6,911 nucleotides of DNA from Gp6-AA45 sp035652075 (GCA_035652075.1 DASREL010000136.1:1-6911), one strand, 5' to 3'. Shown: positions 1 to 6,195, numbered from the stretch's first letter. Translations and numbers: made by a program. Notes: a model not told the origin generated them from the letters alone.

Positions 1-362
1 TGACCGCGGATCAGCAGACAGCCATCGGCATGTCCTGCGGCAGCGCAACGGCCACGCTCGCCAACCAGTTAACCGCGGCCCAATGCACGCCGGCGAACTT
101 CACGACGACTCGCCTGCGCGTTCCAGCGCCAGGGACGGAAGACGATGTGACGAATCCGCCCCGAGTCGCGCCGCGCCATCTCTTCGACCTCGGACTCGGC
201 ATGGACAATTTGTTCGCCGGCAGCAAAGCCAAGGTCAAGGTGCGCTTCAGCATCATCAACCTGACGAACAAGGACGCGCTCTACAACTTCTTGTCAACGT
301 TCTCCGGCACACACTTTGTGACGCCGCGAGCGTATCAACTCTCGCTCGGCGTGAATTTCTAA
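1..362 (+). CDS. TonB-dependent receptor, C-terminal fragment
   Basis: This is the 3' end of a gene that starts before the window. It is open from base 3 and ends at TAA 360-362, about 119 residues. The protein would be an outer-membrane beta-barrel that imports a ligand using TonB energy. The tail has alternating hydrophobic and polar strands (FDLGLGMDNLF, KVKVRFSIINLTNK, YQLSLGVNF) and ends in a terminal Phe, the usual outer-membrane barrel signature recognised by the Bam machinery. The segment NLTNKDALYNFLSTFSGTHF followed by VTPRAYQ closely resembles the ends of the large carboxypeptidase-regulatory-domain TonB receptors I know from Acidobacteriota. The plug domain and the ligand cannot be judged. 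The next gene starts at the base after the stop codon, so the two are probably co-transcribed. Confidence 0.8.
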   Translation, partial: TADQQTAIGMSCGSATATLANQLTAAQCTPANFTTTRLRVPAPGTEDDVTNPPRVAPRHLFDLGLGMDNLFAGSKAKVKVRFSIINLTNKDALYNFLSTFSGTHFVTPRAYQLSLGVNF

Positions 363-1391
363 GTGCCGGTTCTTTGCTGCGCGATCGCCGGCGCAGCAAT
401 GACGCTTGCCGTGACGCACGACGTCAGCGCCGCCGTTGCGGCGCTGCTCGTCGTGCCGACCGCCGGCCTGGTGTTCGCCGTCAACCTCGCAAGGTCGATT
501 GCGACCACGCGTCTGCGCGAGTGCGGCCTGTCCGACTCGAGCGACGATTGCCTTCGCGATTTGATCTCGATTCGGCACCTCGCGTTTGATGCCGATGCGG
601 CGACCAGCCGTACACACCTCAGGGTCCGAGCGATTTATCCTTCGACAGGTGTCTCGGCCTCCGACGTGCTGCGAGCCGCGGCATCGGCGGAAGCGGACCA
701 ATCCGACCGCATCGGAGAGGCGATCCGACAATTTGCATCGCAGTCACGCATCGAACCGGGTCGACCGACCGAGTCTTGTCATCACGCCGGTACCGGCGTT
801 CGCGCGATTCTGAACGGGGAAGAGATCCTCGTCGGCGACGCGCAGTTCGTGACTGACGGACGACTCCCGAACTATCCAAGCGACGATTCCTCGTTCGCCG
901 TTTTCGTCATGCGAGGCGGTCAGTTTCTCGGATCGATAGCCCTGGCCGAGGTCGCGCGACCCGACGCGGCACGCGCGATAACCAGGCTTCGCGAGCTCGG
1001 TGTTCGGCCGTGCGTGGTGGGTACGTTCAACACGCGCTCTGAGGCCATTGCGCAGGACCTGCGTGTGGAGCATCGGCTGCTTCCGGCGGCGCCAATGGCG
1101 GCCGTCGTCGCGGTCGCCGACAATGGTCTGACGCTAGCCGTTTGCGGTCGGCGCTTCGTCGTGTCGGACTGGACGGAACTCGCAGACATGATCGGGATTG
1201 TTCGGCGCGCCCATCGGATCGTCAGGCAAACGACTGTCGCGATGGCGGTGATAGGGGTCGCGGGCATCGCTGTTGCCGCCGCCGGTAAAGTGGGACCGAT
1301 CGTCGCCGCGGCCATTCACGCGACCAGCTCGCTTGGCGCCGTCGCACAGGTCGCGCGGCTCTCCTCACGAACAGGTTCAACAGGTACGTAG
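363..1391 (+). CDS. Degenerate P1B-type ATPase homologue (catalytic motifs lost)
   Basis: The 342-residue protein aligns by eye with the second half of heavy-metal P-type ATPases. Residues 22-45 fit the helix that normally carries the CPC metal site, here VPT. Residues 75-82 (FDADAATS) sit where FDKTGTLT should be: the Asp remains but KTGT is gone. Residues 143-163 (GTGVRAILNGEEILVGDAQFV without break) keep the nucleotide-domain GxG loop. Residues 188-214 match the P-domain stretch 'LG-I-L-D-R-DA-AI-LR-LG'. TGD is replaced near 220-223, GDGxND is absent around 250-262, and two helices close the protein (286-310, 312-330). The HMA domain, first helices and actuator domain are absent. It is unlikely to pump ions; it may be a pseudoenzyme or a decaying gene. 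The GTG at 363 abuts the upstream TAA; ATG 399 is an alternative start. The intact frame argues against simple decay. Confidence 0.65.
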   Translation: MPVLCCAIAGAAMTLAVTHDVSAAVAALLVVPTAGLVFAVNLARSIATTRLRECGLSDSSDDCLRDLISIRHLAFDADAATSRTHLRVRAIYPSTGVSASDVLRAAASAEADQSDRIGEAIRQFASQSRIEPGRPTESCHHAGTGVRAILNGEEILVGDAQFVTDGRLPNYPSDDSSFAVFVMRGGQFLGSIALAEVARPDAARAITRLRELGVRPCVVGTFNTRSEAIAQDLRVEHRLLPAAPMAAVVAVADNGLTLAVCGRRFVVSDWTELADMIGIVRRAHRIVRQTTVAMAVIGVAGIAVAAAGKVGPIVAAAIHATSSLGAVAQVARLSSRTGSTGT

Positions 1392-1446
1392 TGTCCGCCT
1401 TCAGGCGGACGTCCGGAGAGTCCGGCTAAAGCCGGACACTACGTAC
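1384..1446. repeat. Paired REP/BIME-like palindromic element
   Basis: Perfect 14-bp outer arms (GTACGTAGTGTCCG at 1384-1397 and its reverse complement at 1433-1446) enclose two hairpins. The first has the stem GTCCGCC/GGCGGAC (1393-1399 and 1404-1410). The second has GTCCGGC/GCCGGAC (1420-1426 and 1431-1437). Each has a tetraloop whose outer bases can also pair. Two REP units in opposite orientation are typical of a BIME. I recall very similar GTCCGCCTTCAGGCGGAC and GTCCGGCTAAAGCCGGAC units as abundant dispersed repeats in Vicinamibacteria-type genomes. The element lies between convergent genes and may end or protect both transcripts. Confidence 0.8.
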
Positions 1447-1691
1447 TACGAAGAACCAGATTCGCTACGTGTCAGGCAGCAGCGCTGAAGCCTCGAATCG
1501 ATCCGGTTGGCGCCGTCTTTCCACAACGTGCGATCGGTGCTCGTCAGCGCATCGATTTCGGCGTCAGTCAATTCCAGCCCTGACTCTCTGAACGACGACA
1601 GCGTCTCGACAGGCGAGACGAGGAACTTCTGGCGAAGCTCCTCGTCTGTCAAGATGCGGCCGATGATCAGTTGTACGGTCTTCTGCGACAT
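1446..1691 (-). CDS. Os1348-type NHLP-clan small protein
   Basis: This 81-residue protein starts at ATG 1691 with an AAAGGGGGG ribosome site 6-7 bases upstream. Residues 1-70 (MSQKTVQLIIGRILTDEELR, then QKFLVSPVETL, GLELTDAEIDAL, IDSRLQRC) follow the pattern of the Os1348-family NHLP-clan proteins. These are relatives of the nitrile-hydratase-alpha-like and Nif11-like leader peptides found on some RiPP precursors. Many Os1348-type members stand alone with unknown function. The tail after residue 70 (CCLTRSESGSS) has an adjacent Cys pair but no Gly-Gly cleavage site. The gene follows the barrel protein gene by 18 bp, so they likely form an operon. No RiPP-modifying enzyme or transporter is in the window. 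The stop codon touches the last base of the palindromic repeat, so the tail may have been reshaped by that element. Confidence 0.75.
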   Translation of the reverse strand: MSQKTVQLIIGRILTDEELRQKFLVSPVETLSSFRESGLELTDAEIDALTSTDRTLWKDGANRIDSRLQRCCLTRSESGSS

Positions 1692-1709
1692 GGCCGCCCC
1701 CCTTTGACG

Positions 1710-2321
1710 TCAGCGAATGGCGTTGATGACGATGCCGCCGTAGACGCGGTGGGCGTACCGATCGTCCTGACCGAAGAACGCCGCGCCGGTGTCCTTGCCG
1801 CGGAGCGCGATGAATCGATAGTCGCCGCGCACGCCCCAGCGGCCGTTCGGCGCGTACCACTTCACGCCGCCGCCGACGTTGCCCGTCACGAACGAATCGG
1901 TGTTCGCGATGCCGAGCGACGCGCGATCGAACACCGTCAAGCCGCCAACGCCGCCGGTGACGTACGGCACGACCGACGAGTGCGTTGGCGCCGAGACGAC
2001 CACGTTGCCGGAATACGACAGCGTGTTCGGCGTCTTCTGATTCGACGTCGTCCCGCCAAACGCCAGGTCCTGCGCGACGCCGACGCTGCCGCCGACTTCG
2101 CCTTCGATGCCGACGACGCGATTGATGTTGTAGGTGACGGTTCCGCCGAGCGTGTAGTCGCCGAATTTCGGCGCGCCGTTCTTGCTGGTGAAAAACGTGC
2201 CGCCGCCAGGAATGACGGTGACTTCGAGCGTCCCCGGTCCCGAGACGATGTCCTGCGCCGACGCGCGATGCGCGCCGAGGATGGCGACGGTGGCGACGAT
2301 GGCTGCGAATGTGCGTTTCAT
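1710..2321 (-). CDS. Outer-membrane beta-barrel protein
   Basis: This is a 203-residue exported protein. ATG 2321 is chosen because an AGGAGG (2327-2332 on the complement) sits 5 bases upstream and the protein then begins with a clear signal peptide, MKRTFAAIVATVAILGAHRA followed by SAQ, with likely cleavage after the Ala of SAQ. A longer in-frame reading to 2432 has no such signal. The mature part alternates strand-like segments rich in Gly, Val and aromatics (YTLGGTVTYNINRVVGIEGE; VPYVTGGVGGLTVFD; WGVRGDYRFIAL; RVYGGIVINAIR). This fits the small 8-strand 'outer membrane beta-barrel' or porin-like family. It ends in Arg, not the classic Phe. The function is unknown beyond its envelope location. 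It is followed closely by the NHLP-clan gene and is divergent from doxX. Confidence 0.8.
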   Translation of the reverse strand: MKRTFAAIVATVAILGAHRASAQDIVSGPGTLEVTVIPGGGTFFTSKNGAPKFGDYTLGGTVTYNINRVVGIEGEVGGSVGVAQDLAFGGTTSNQKTPNTLSYSGNVVVSAPTHSSVVPYVTGGVGGLTVFDRASLGIANTDSFVTGNVGGGVKWYAPNGRWGVRGDYRFIALRGKDTGAAFFGQDDRYAHRVYGGIVINAIR

Positions 2322-2544
2322 GATGTCCTCCTGCGCGCTTGTCATGGCAACGGTGGTGCCCGCCGCGGATCGACACGAAATCCCAATGAAACGTGCGATC
2401 GCCACCCGGAAGAACTGTTCACCGATACGCAACCTGCGGATCGCTGGGCAGTCAGTCGAGACGCACTCGAGCGAAATCTCGCCTGTTTCAGCATCTCCGC
2501 GCCGGGAACGCCGGTTGAACTACCCGCGCCCCAGGAGGCACGAC
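2322..2544. promoter_or_regulatory. Divergent control region omp / doxX
   Basis: This 223-bp gap lies between divergently read genes and must hold the promoter of each. It contains both ribosome sites (2327-2332 and 2533-2538) and a partly symmetric motif at 2412-2449 that recurs upstream of yceI. I could not pick convincing -35/-10 boxes or a sigma-54 site. Confidence 0.6.
2412..2449. promoter_or_regulatory. Putative operator, copy 1 of a shared dyad
   Basis: GTTCACCGATACGCAA at 2417-2432 continues into CCTGCG, giving the dyad CGCA-N3-TGCG centred on 2433. The outer half GTTCAC lies 16 bases left of that centre. Copy 2 near 5628 has the same geometry: 23 of 33 positions agree across the full site, and 18 of 21 agree over the left portion (2412-2432 against 5607-5627). 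The right outer half is poorly kept here (CTGGGC against GTGAAC). It lies about 90 bp from the omp start and about 110 bp from the doxX start. The binding protein is unknown. Confidence 0.5.
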
Positions 2545-2946
2545 ATGACGACACTTTTTTCAGCAGCAGCGACGGTCGATCGGACCCAGGACATCGCGCG
2601 CGTGAGCAACGGCCGCGTGGTGTTGTGGGTGGGGCAGTTCGTGATCGCGGCGGCGTTTCTGATGGCCGGCGGCTCGAAGTTCGCCGGCGCGCCGGCCATG
2701 GTGCAGATGTTCGACGCGATCGGGATCGGCCAATGGTTCCGCTACGTCACCGCGACGATCGAAGTGGGATCGGCGATCGCGCTGCTCGTGCCGTCGCTCG
2801 CGCCGTACGGCGCGGCGGCTCTCGTCGCGACGATGACCGGCGCGGTCGCCACGCATCTCTTCATCGTCGGCGGCTCGCCGCTGCCGGCGCTGGTGCTCGG
2901 CGCGGGATCGGCGGCCATCGCCTGGTTTCGTCGCGATCAGTTCTGA
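2545..2946 (+). CDS. DoxX family membrane protein
   Basis: This is a 133-residue inner-membrane protein. ATG 2545 has an AGGAGG (2533-2538) six bases upstream; the frame is open further upstream but without a better start. There are four hydrophobic helices, at about 24-43, 64-83, 87-107 and 110-127. The segment MVQMFDAIGIGQWFRYVTAT followed by IEVGSAIALLVP is the hallmark of the DoxX family (GxGQWFR and a Glu in helix 2). The family includes DoxD/DoxX quinone-linked oxidoreductase subunits of Acidianus and MmpS/SseA-linked DoxX proteins of mycobacteria; most bacterial members, like this one, have no proven reaction. Its tail overlaps the end of the sigma-54 activator gene by 10 bp in convergent orientation. 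Confidence 0.88.
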   Translation: MTTLFSAAATVDRTQDIARVSNGRVVLWVGQFVIAAAFLMAGGSKFAGAPAMVQMFDAIGIGQWFRYVTATIEVGSAIALLVPSLAPYGAAALVATMTGAVATHLFIVGGSPLPALVLGAGSAAIAWFRRDQF

Positions 2947-4868
2947 AGCGGCGGTTCGTCGAGGCCGTACTTGCGCAAGCGGACGTAGAGCTGTGTGCGG
3001 GACAAGCCGAGGCGCTTCGCCGCCTTCGACTTGTTCCAGCGCGTCTCACGCATGACGCGCGCGATCGTTTCTCGCTCGACGGTCCCGAGATCGCTGGTCG
3101 TGGCTGAAGCACCGGCGGGCTTGCTGCGCGTCTGCAGTCCGAGATGCTGCGCGTGGATCAAGCCGCCCTCGGCCAGGATCGCGGCGCGCTCGAGCGCGTT
3201 GCGCAATTCGCGGACGTTGCCGGGCCACTCGTGCGTCAGCAGCGCTTCGCGCGCATCCTTCGTCAGTCCGGCCGGCGGACGGCCGAACGACTTGCCGATT
3301 TCCTGCAGGAACGCCTCGCTGAGCGGCAGCACATCGTCCGAGCGCTCGCGCAGCGGAGGAAGCCGGATGTCGAACACCTGGAGGCGATAGAAGAGATCCT
3401 CGCGAAAGTCGCCGCGTTCGACCGACTTGCGCAGATCGCGATTCGTCGCAGCGACGACGCGCACGTTGGCTTTGATGATCCGCGTGCCGCCCAGCCGCTG
3501 GAACTCGCGCTCCTGCAGGACGCGCAGGAACTTGGCCTGCGCGCCGAGGCTCATCTCGCTGACTTCGTCCAGAAACAGCGTGCCGCCGGCCGCGAGCTCG
3601 ATCTGTCCCGGTTTGGACTGCTGCGCACCCGTAAAGGCGCCGCGTTCGTAGCCAAACAGCTCGGATTCGAGGAGCTGCTCGGGCAGTGCGGCGCAGTTGA
3701 TCGCGATGAACGGACCGCCTTTGCGTCCTGACGCGCGATGCACGAAGCGCGCGACGACCTCTTTGCCGGTTCCGGATTCGCCGTTCAGCAACACGGTCGT
3801 GTCTGTCGAGGCGACCTGCGTCGCTTTCTTCAACACGTCCTTCCATTCAGCGGATTCGCCGACGACCCGCGCATGCGTGCGCGAGTCGAGCTCGTCGGAC
3901 AACATCTGCACGCGGGCCTCGAGCCGTTCGGCACGGGCCTGGGCTTCCGCAACCTGACGTGCCGCTTCGGCGAGCTGCTCGTGCGAGATCGCGAGCGCGA
4001 TGTGATCCACGATGCGACGCGCGACGGGAACGTCCGCCTCGGAGAACGCATTCGGCCGCTTCGAGATGAACCCGACGCCCATCAGTTGATCGCGCGCGTG
4101 AGTATTGATCGCGATGAGGGATCGGAAACCTGCGGAGAGCAGCTTCTCGCGCGGACTCTCGCCGTCGATGTGGATCGGAAGTTCGTCGCTCGCGAGGTCG
4201 TCGACGATGAAGTGCTCGGGCTGCGGTCCGTGCGAGGCGTGCGGCGTCAGCCGCGGCACGCCCTCGGTCGCCGCTTCGTGCACCACCTTGCCGTGGCCGT
4301 CGTGAAACACCATCGTCAACGCGTCGTGCGGCAGGATCTTCTGCGCGATTTCCGAAATGCGGGGAAACACGCTGCGAACATCGAGCACGTCGGAAATGGT
4401 CCGCAGCAGTTCGACCGACGTTTCAATGCTCGTCGCACGTTCGCTCTGGAGCGCGGCGTCACGCGCCGCCTCGGCCAACCGTTGATGCGACAGCGCGAGC
4501 GCGAGATAGGTCGCAAGCCGTTCCGCCTGCGCCAGGTCGTTCTGCGTATATCCGTGCGAAGGGCGCCTCAGCGCGAAGACGCCAAAGAACTGATCGTTGA
4601 TGCGGACCGGGACGGTCAGCGCGCCATCGAGGAGCTGCGGTTCGCGCACGTTCAACGTCCGTGCGTGTTCGGTCGCGCACACGACCTCGCACGACGTGCC
4701 GGTGCTGGCGTACATCTCGAACTGACCGTCCGGCTTCTGGAGCAGGAGCGTCGCCTCGTCGTGCGGGACGATGCGCGACGCCACGTCGCTGATCTGGCGA
4801 AAGATTCCGCGGACGTCCAGCCCGCTCGCGAGGGCGGGCAAGAGGTCTTGAAACGCGTCGGCTACCAT
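2937..4868 (-). CDS. Sigma-54-dependent activator, GAF-GAF-AAA+-Fis HTH
   Basis: This 643-residue enhancer-binding protein remodels sigma-54 RNA polymerase using ATP. There are two GAF sensor domains (about 16-130 and 161-298), then a coiled-coil linker (about 297-330). The AAA+ core has Walker A GESGTGKE (363-370), the sigma-54 loop GAFTGA (410-415), Walker B GGTLFLDEV (428-436), sensor I AATNRDL (473-479), FREDLFYRL with the Arg finger (488-496) and WPGNVREL (548-555). A Fis-type helix-turn-helix closes it (about 608-635). All key residues are present, so it should be active. There is no receiver domain, so control is by ligand or redox signals on the GAF domains, as in FhlA- or NorR-like proteins. 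ATG 4868 has GGGAG 4 bases upstream. It lies 57 bp after yceI on the same strand. Confidence 0.93.
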   Translation of the reverse strand: MVADAFQDLLPALASGLDVRGIFRQISDVASRIVPHDEATLLLQKPDGQFEMYASTGTSCEVVCATEHARTLNVREPQLLDGALTVPVRINDQFFGVFALRRPSHGYTQNDLAQAERLATYLALALSHQRLAEAARDAALQSERATSIETSVELLRTISDVLDVRSVFPRISEIAQKILPHDALTMVFHDGHGKVVHEAATEGVPRLTPHASHGPQPEHFIVDDLASDELPIHIDGESPREKLLSAGFRSLIAINTHARDQLMGVGFISKRPNAFSEADVPVARRIVDHIALAISHEQLAEAARQVAEAQARAERLEARVQMLSDELDSRTHARVVGESAEWKDVLKKATQVASTDTTVLLNGESGTGKEVVARFVHRASGRKGGPFIAINCAALPEQLLESELFGYERGAFTGAQQSKPGQIELAAGGTLFLDEVSEMSLGAQAKFLRVLQEREFQRLGGTRIIKANVRVVAATNRDLRKSVERGDFREDLFYRLQVFDIRLPPLRERSDDVLPLSEAFLQEIGKSFGRPPAGLTKDAREALLTHEWPGNVRELRNALERAAILAEGGLIHAQHLGLQTRSKPAGASATTSDLGTVERETIARVMRETRWNKSKAAKRLGLSRTQLYVRLRKYGLDEPPLQN

Positions 4869-4900
4869 GCGTCTCCCATTGTGACAGTTCAGACGCCGGT

Positions 4901-4919
4901 CCGGGGCTTCACGTCCCGG
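4901..4919 (-). other. Small hairpin between yceI and activator gene
   Basis: On the minus strand, CCGGG and CCCGG arms flank a 9-base loop (ACGTGAAGC), starting 6 bases after the yceI stop codon. No T-run follows, so it is not a standard intrinsic terminator. It could lower readthrough into the activator gene or stabilise the yceI transcript end; chance is also possible. Confidence 0.3.
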
Positions 4920-4925
4920 TAGCGA

Positions 4926-5483
4926 TTAGTCGGGCTTCGCGACGACTTCCACATCGATCGCGATCTTCACCTCGTCGCCGACCGCCACGCCGCCGGTCTC
5001 GAGCAACTGATTCCACGCCAATCCGAAATCCTTGCGATTGAGCTTGCCGGTGGCGCTGAAGCCGACGCGGCTGTTGCCCCAGGGATCCTTGGTCTGGCCT
5101 TCGAGCGTCGCGTCGAGCACGATCTCGCGCGTCACGCCATGCAGCGTGAGATCCCCGACGACGGTGTATTTGTTCTCGTCGCGAGGCGATCGCTCGATGC
5201 GCCGGCTCTTGAACGTCATCGTCGGATACTGCTCGACGTCAAAGAAGTCGGCCGACTTCAGATGACCATCGCGCTGCGCTTCGCGCGTGTCGATGCTCGC
5301 GACGCCGATGCTGGCGTCGAGCTGGGCCTGCGAAAAGTCATCGTCAGGAACGGTCAGCGTGCCGGCGACATCGCTGAAACGTCCGCGCACGGTCGAAATC
5401 ATCAGGTGGCGCACGGCGAACTCGAGTTGCGAATGCGCGGGATCGATCTGCCACGTCGTCGTCTTGCTCTGAACCAGCGTCAT
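4926..5483 (-). CDS. YceI family protein
   Basis: This is a 185-residue protein of the YceI lipocalin-like beta-barrel fold, which binds isoprenoid-type lipids in characterised members (such as TTHA0802). ATG 5483 is chosen because AGGAGG (5491-5496 on the complement) lies 7 bases upstream. The whole family pattern is present: WQIDPAHSQLEFAVRHLM (11-28), RGRF (33-36), REAQRDGHLKSADFFDVEQY (67-86), TMTFKS, VVGDLTLHGVTREIVLDA (108-125) and GKLNRKDFGLAWN (146-158). The length is typical. There is no signal peptide, so unlike E. coli YceI it would stay in the cytoplasm. The sigma-54 activator follows 57 bp downstream and is likely in the same transcript. A 33-bp dyad and a related half-site lie upstream. 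Confidence 0.92.
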   Translation of the reverse strand: MTLVQSKTTTWQIDPAHSQLEFAVRHLMISTVRGRFSDVAGTLTVPDDDFSQAQLDASIGVASIDTREAQRDGHLKSADFFDVEQYPTMTFKSRRIERSPRDENKYTVVGDLTLHGVTREIVLDATLEGQTKDPWGNSRVGFSATGKLNRKDFGLAWNQLLETGGVAVGDEVKIAIDVEVVAKPD

Positions 5484-5501
5484 GGAATGGCCTCCTGATC
5501 G

Positions 5502-5513
5502 ACCGATTCGCAA
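5502..5513. promoter_or_regulatory. Possible half-site related to the shared dyad
   Basis: ACCGATTCGCAA matches the left half of copy 1 (ACCGATACGCAA, 2421-2432) at 11 of 12 positions. It lies 19 bases upstream of the yceI start, just beyond the ribosome site. The GTTC outer part and the right half are missing, so it may be chance or a weak half-site. Confidence 0.25.
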
Positions 5514-5606
5514 GGACGCGTCCGCGTCGCCCAGGAGTCACTGGCACGACGATCTGCTGCCGCTGCTACGACTTAACGAACGGCGGGTTGCGACGGACGC
5601 TCGGCA

Positions 5607-5644
5607 GAGCTGTTCACGGATGCGCAAATTGCGCACGGGTGAAC
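5607..5644. promoter_or_regulatory. 33-bp interrupted dyad (operator, copy 2, or hairpin)
   Basis: The site is GTTCAC - GGA - TGCGCAA - A - TTGCGCA - CGG - GTGAAC (5612-5644), centred on A5628. Thirteen of the sixteen symmetric pairs match and the three mismatches are clustered. Its left portion (5607-5627) matches 18 of 21 bases in the omp/doxX region. That recurrence favours a protein-binding site about 130 bp upstream of yceI. It also lies 23 bases past the HExxH gene stop and could form an RNA hairpin, but no T-run follows on either strand. Confidence 0.6.
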
Positions 5645-5667
5645 GACCATCGAGTAAGGCGCGGTGG

Positions 5668-6195
5668 TTATCTCTGCAACGCTGCGGCTTCGACGGCGAT
5701 CTCGCGGCGGACGCGAGCGCCGACGGCGCGCGCGGCCTCGCTCTCGAACGTCGCCGCAACCGGGTCGTTCGCGATCGCGATGCCGATCTGGCTGTAGTAC
5801 CGGGCCAGCGTCGCGGGCCCGACGACCCAGGGCGCGCGGGCGATTTCGATCGCGTGCTGCAGTTCGTGGGCGAGCGTGGCCATGTGCTCGTTGCGCCCTC
5901 GCGGCACGGCCAGCTCGATTGCAAGAAACCGCGTGCCGGCCTGCGAGGCGACAAAACCTATCCGGCCTTCGAGGCTTGCCGACGGAAGCAGCCGCGGCCG
6001 CACGTATACGATCACGTCCGAGCCGTCGATCTCGTCCACCAGCGCCCGAAACGTGGGCGATCGCAGCGCCGTCTCGGCGATCAACTCACGCATCTCGCTC
6101 GATTCGGCCCGCACATGCGGCGATCCGTCCAGAGCCTGCACGATCGCCGCACGGCCTCCCACGAGCAGGCACACCCCCAGCGCTACGTAACGCAC
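5668..6195 (-). CDS. Exported or anchored HExxH putative metalloprotease
   Basis: The 175-residue protein starts at GTG 6195, with GAGGAA six bases upstream. The N-terminus (MRYVALGVCLLVGGRAAIVQ, then AL) is a short hydrophobic signal or anchor. The centre carries TLAHELQHAIEIA (107-119) with the zinc-binding HELQH at 110-114. A candidate third ligand is Glu151 or Glu153 in FESEAARAVG, as in gluzincin-like enzymes that use a Glu well downstream. Other segments (VIVYVRPRLL; GRIGFV; TRFLAIELAV) look like the beta-sheet usually preceding the active helix. Similar 'hypothetical' HELQH proteins are, as I recall, frequent in Acidobacteriota; I know no defined substrate. The 63-residue winged-helix-like gene lies 30 bp upstream on the same strand, so they probably form one transcript. 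Confidence 0.7.
   Translation of the reverse strand: MRYVALGVCLLVGGRAAIVQALDGSPHVRAESSEMRELIAETALRSPTFRALVDEIDGSDVIVYVRPRLLPSASLEGRIGFVASQAGTRFLAIELAVPRGRNEHMATLAHELQHAIEIARAPWVVGPATLARYYSQIGIAIANDPVAATFESEAARAVGARVRREIAVEAAALQR

Noticed and set aside
2322..2432. N-terminal extension of the barrel protein to a TTG start at 2432
   Set aside because: The extension would bury the signal peptide, while ATG 2321 has a perfect AGGAGG; the added DNA also contains the recurring operator-like motif.
1671..3107. Plus-strand open frame of 478 codons
   Set aside because: It crosses the omp gene, the intergenic region and doxX in the wrong frame, with Arg/Asp-rich low-complexity content.
3738..4922. Plus-strand open frame of 394 codons opposite the activator gene
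   Set aside because: It is the antisense of the well-supported GAF/AAA+ gene and shows no recognisable fold or ribosome site.
5542..5557. Sigma-54 promoter-like TGGCACGACGATCTGC
   Set aside because: The GG to GC spacing is one base too long for a -24/-12 promoter, and it points along the plus strand where no gene follows.
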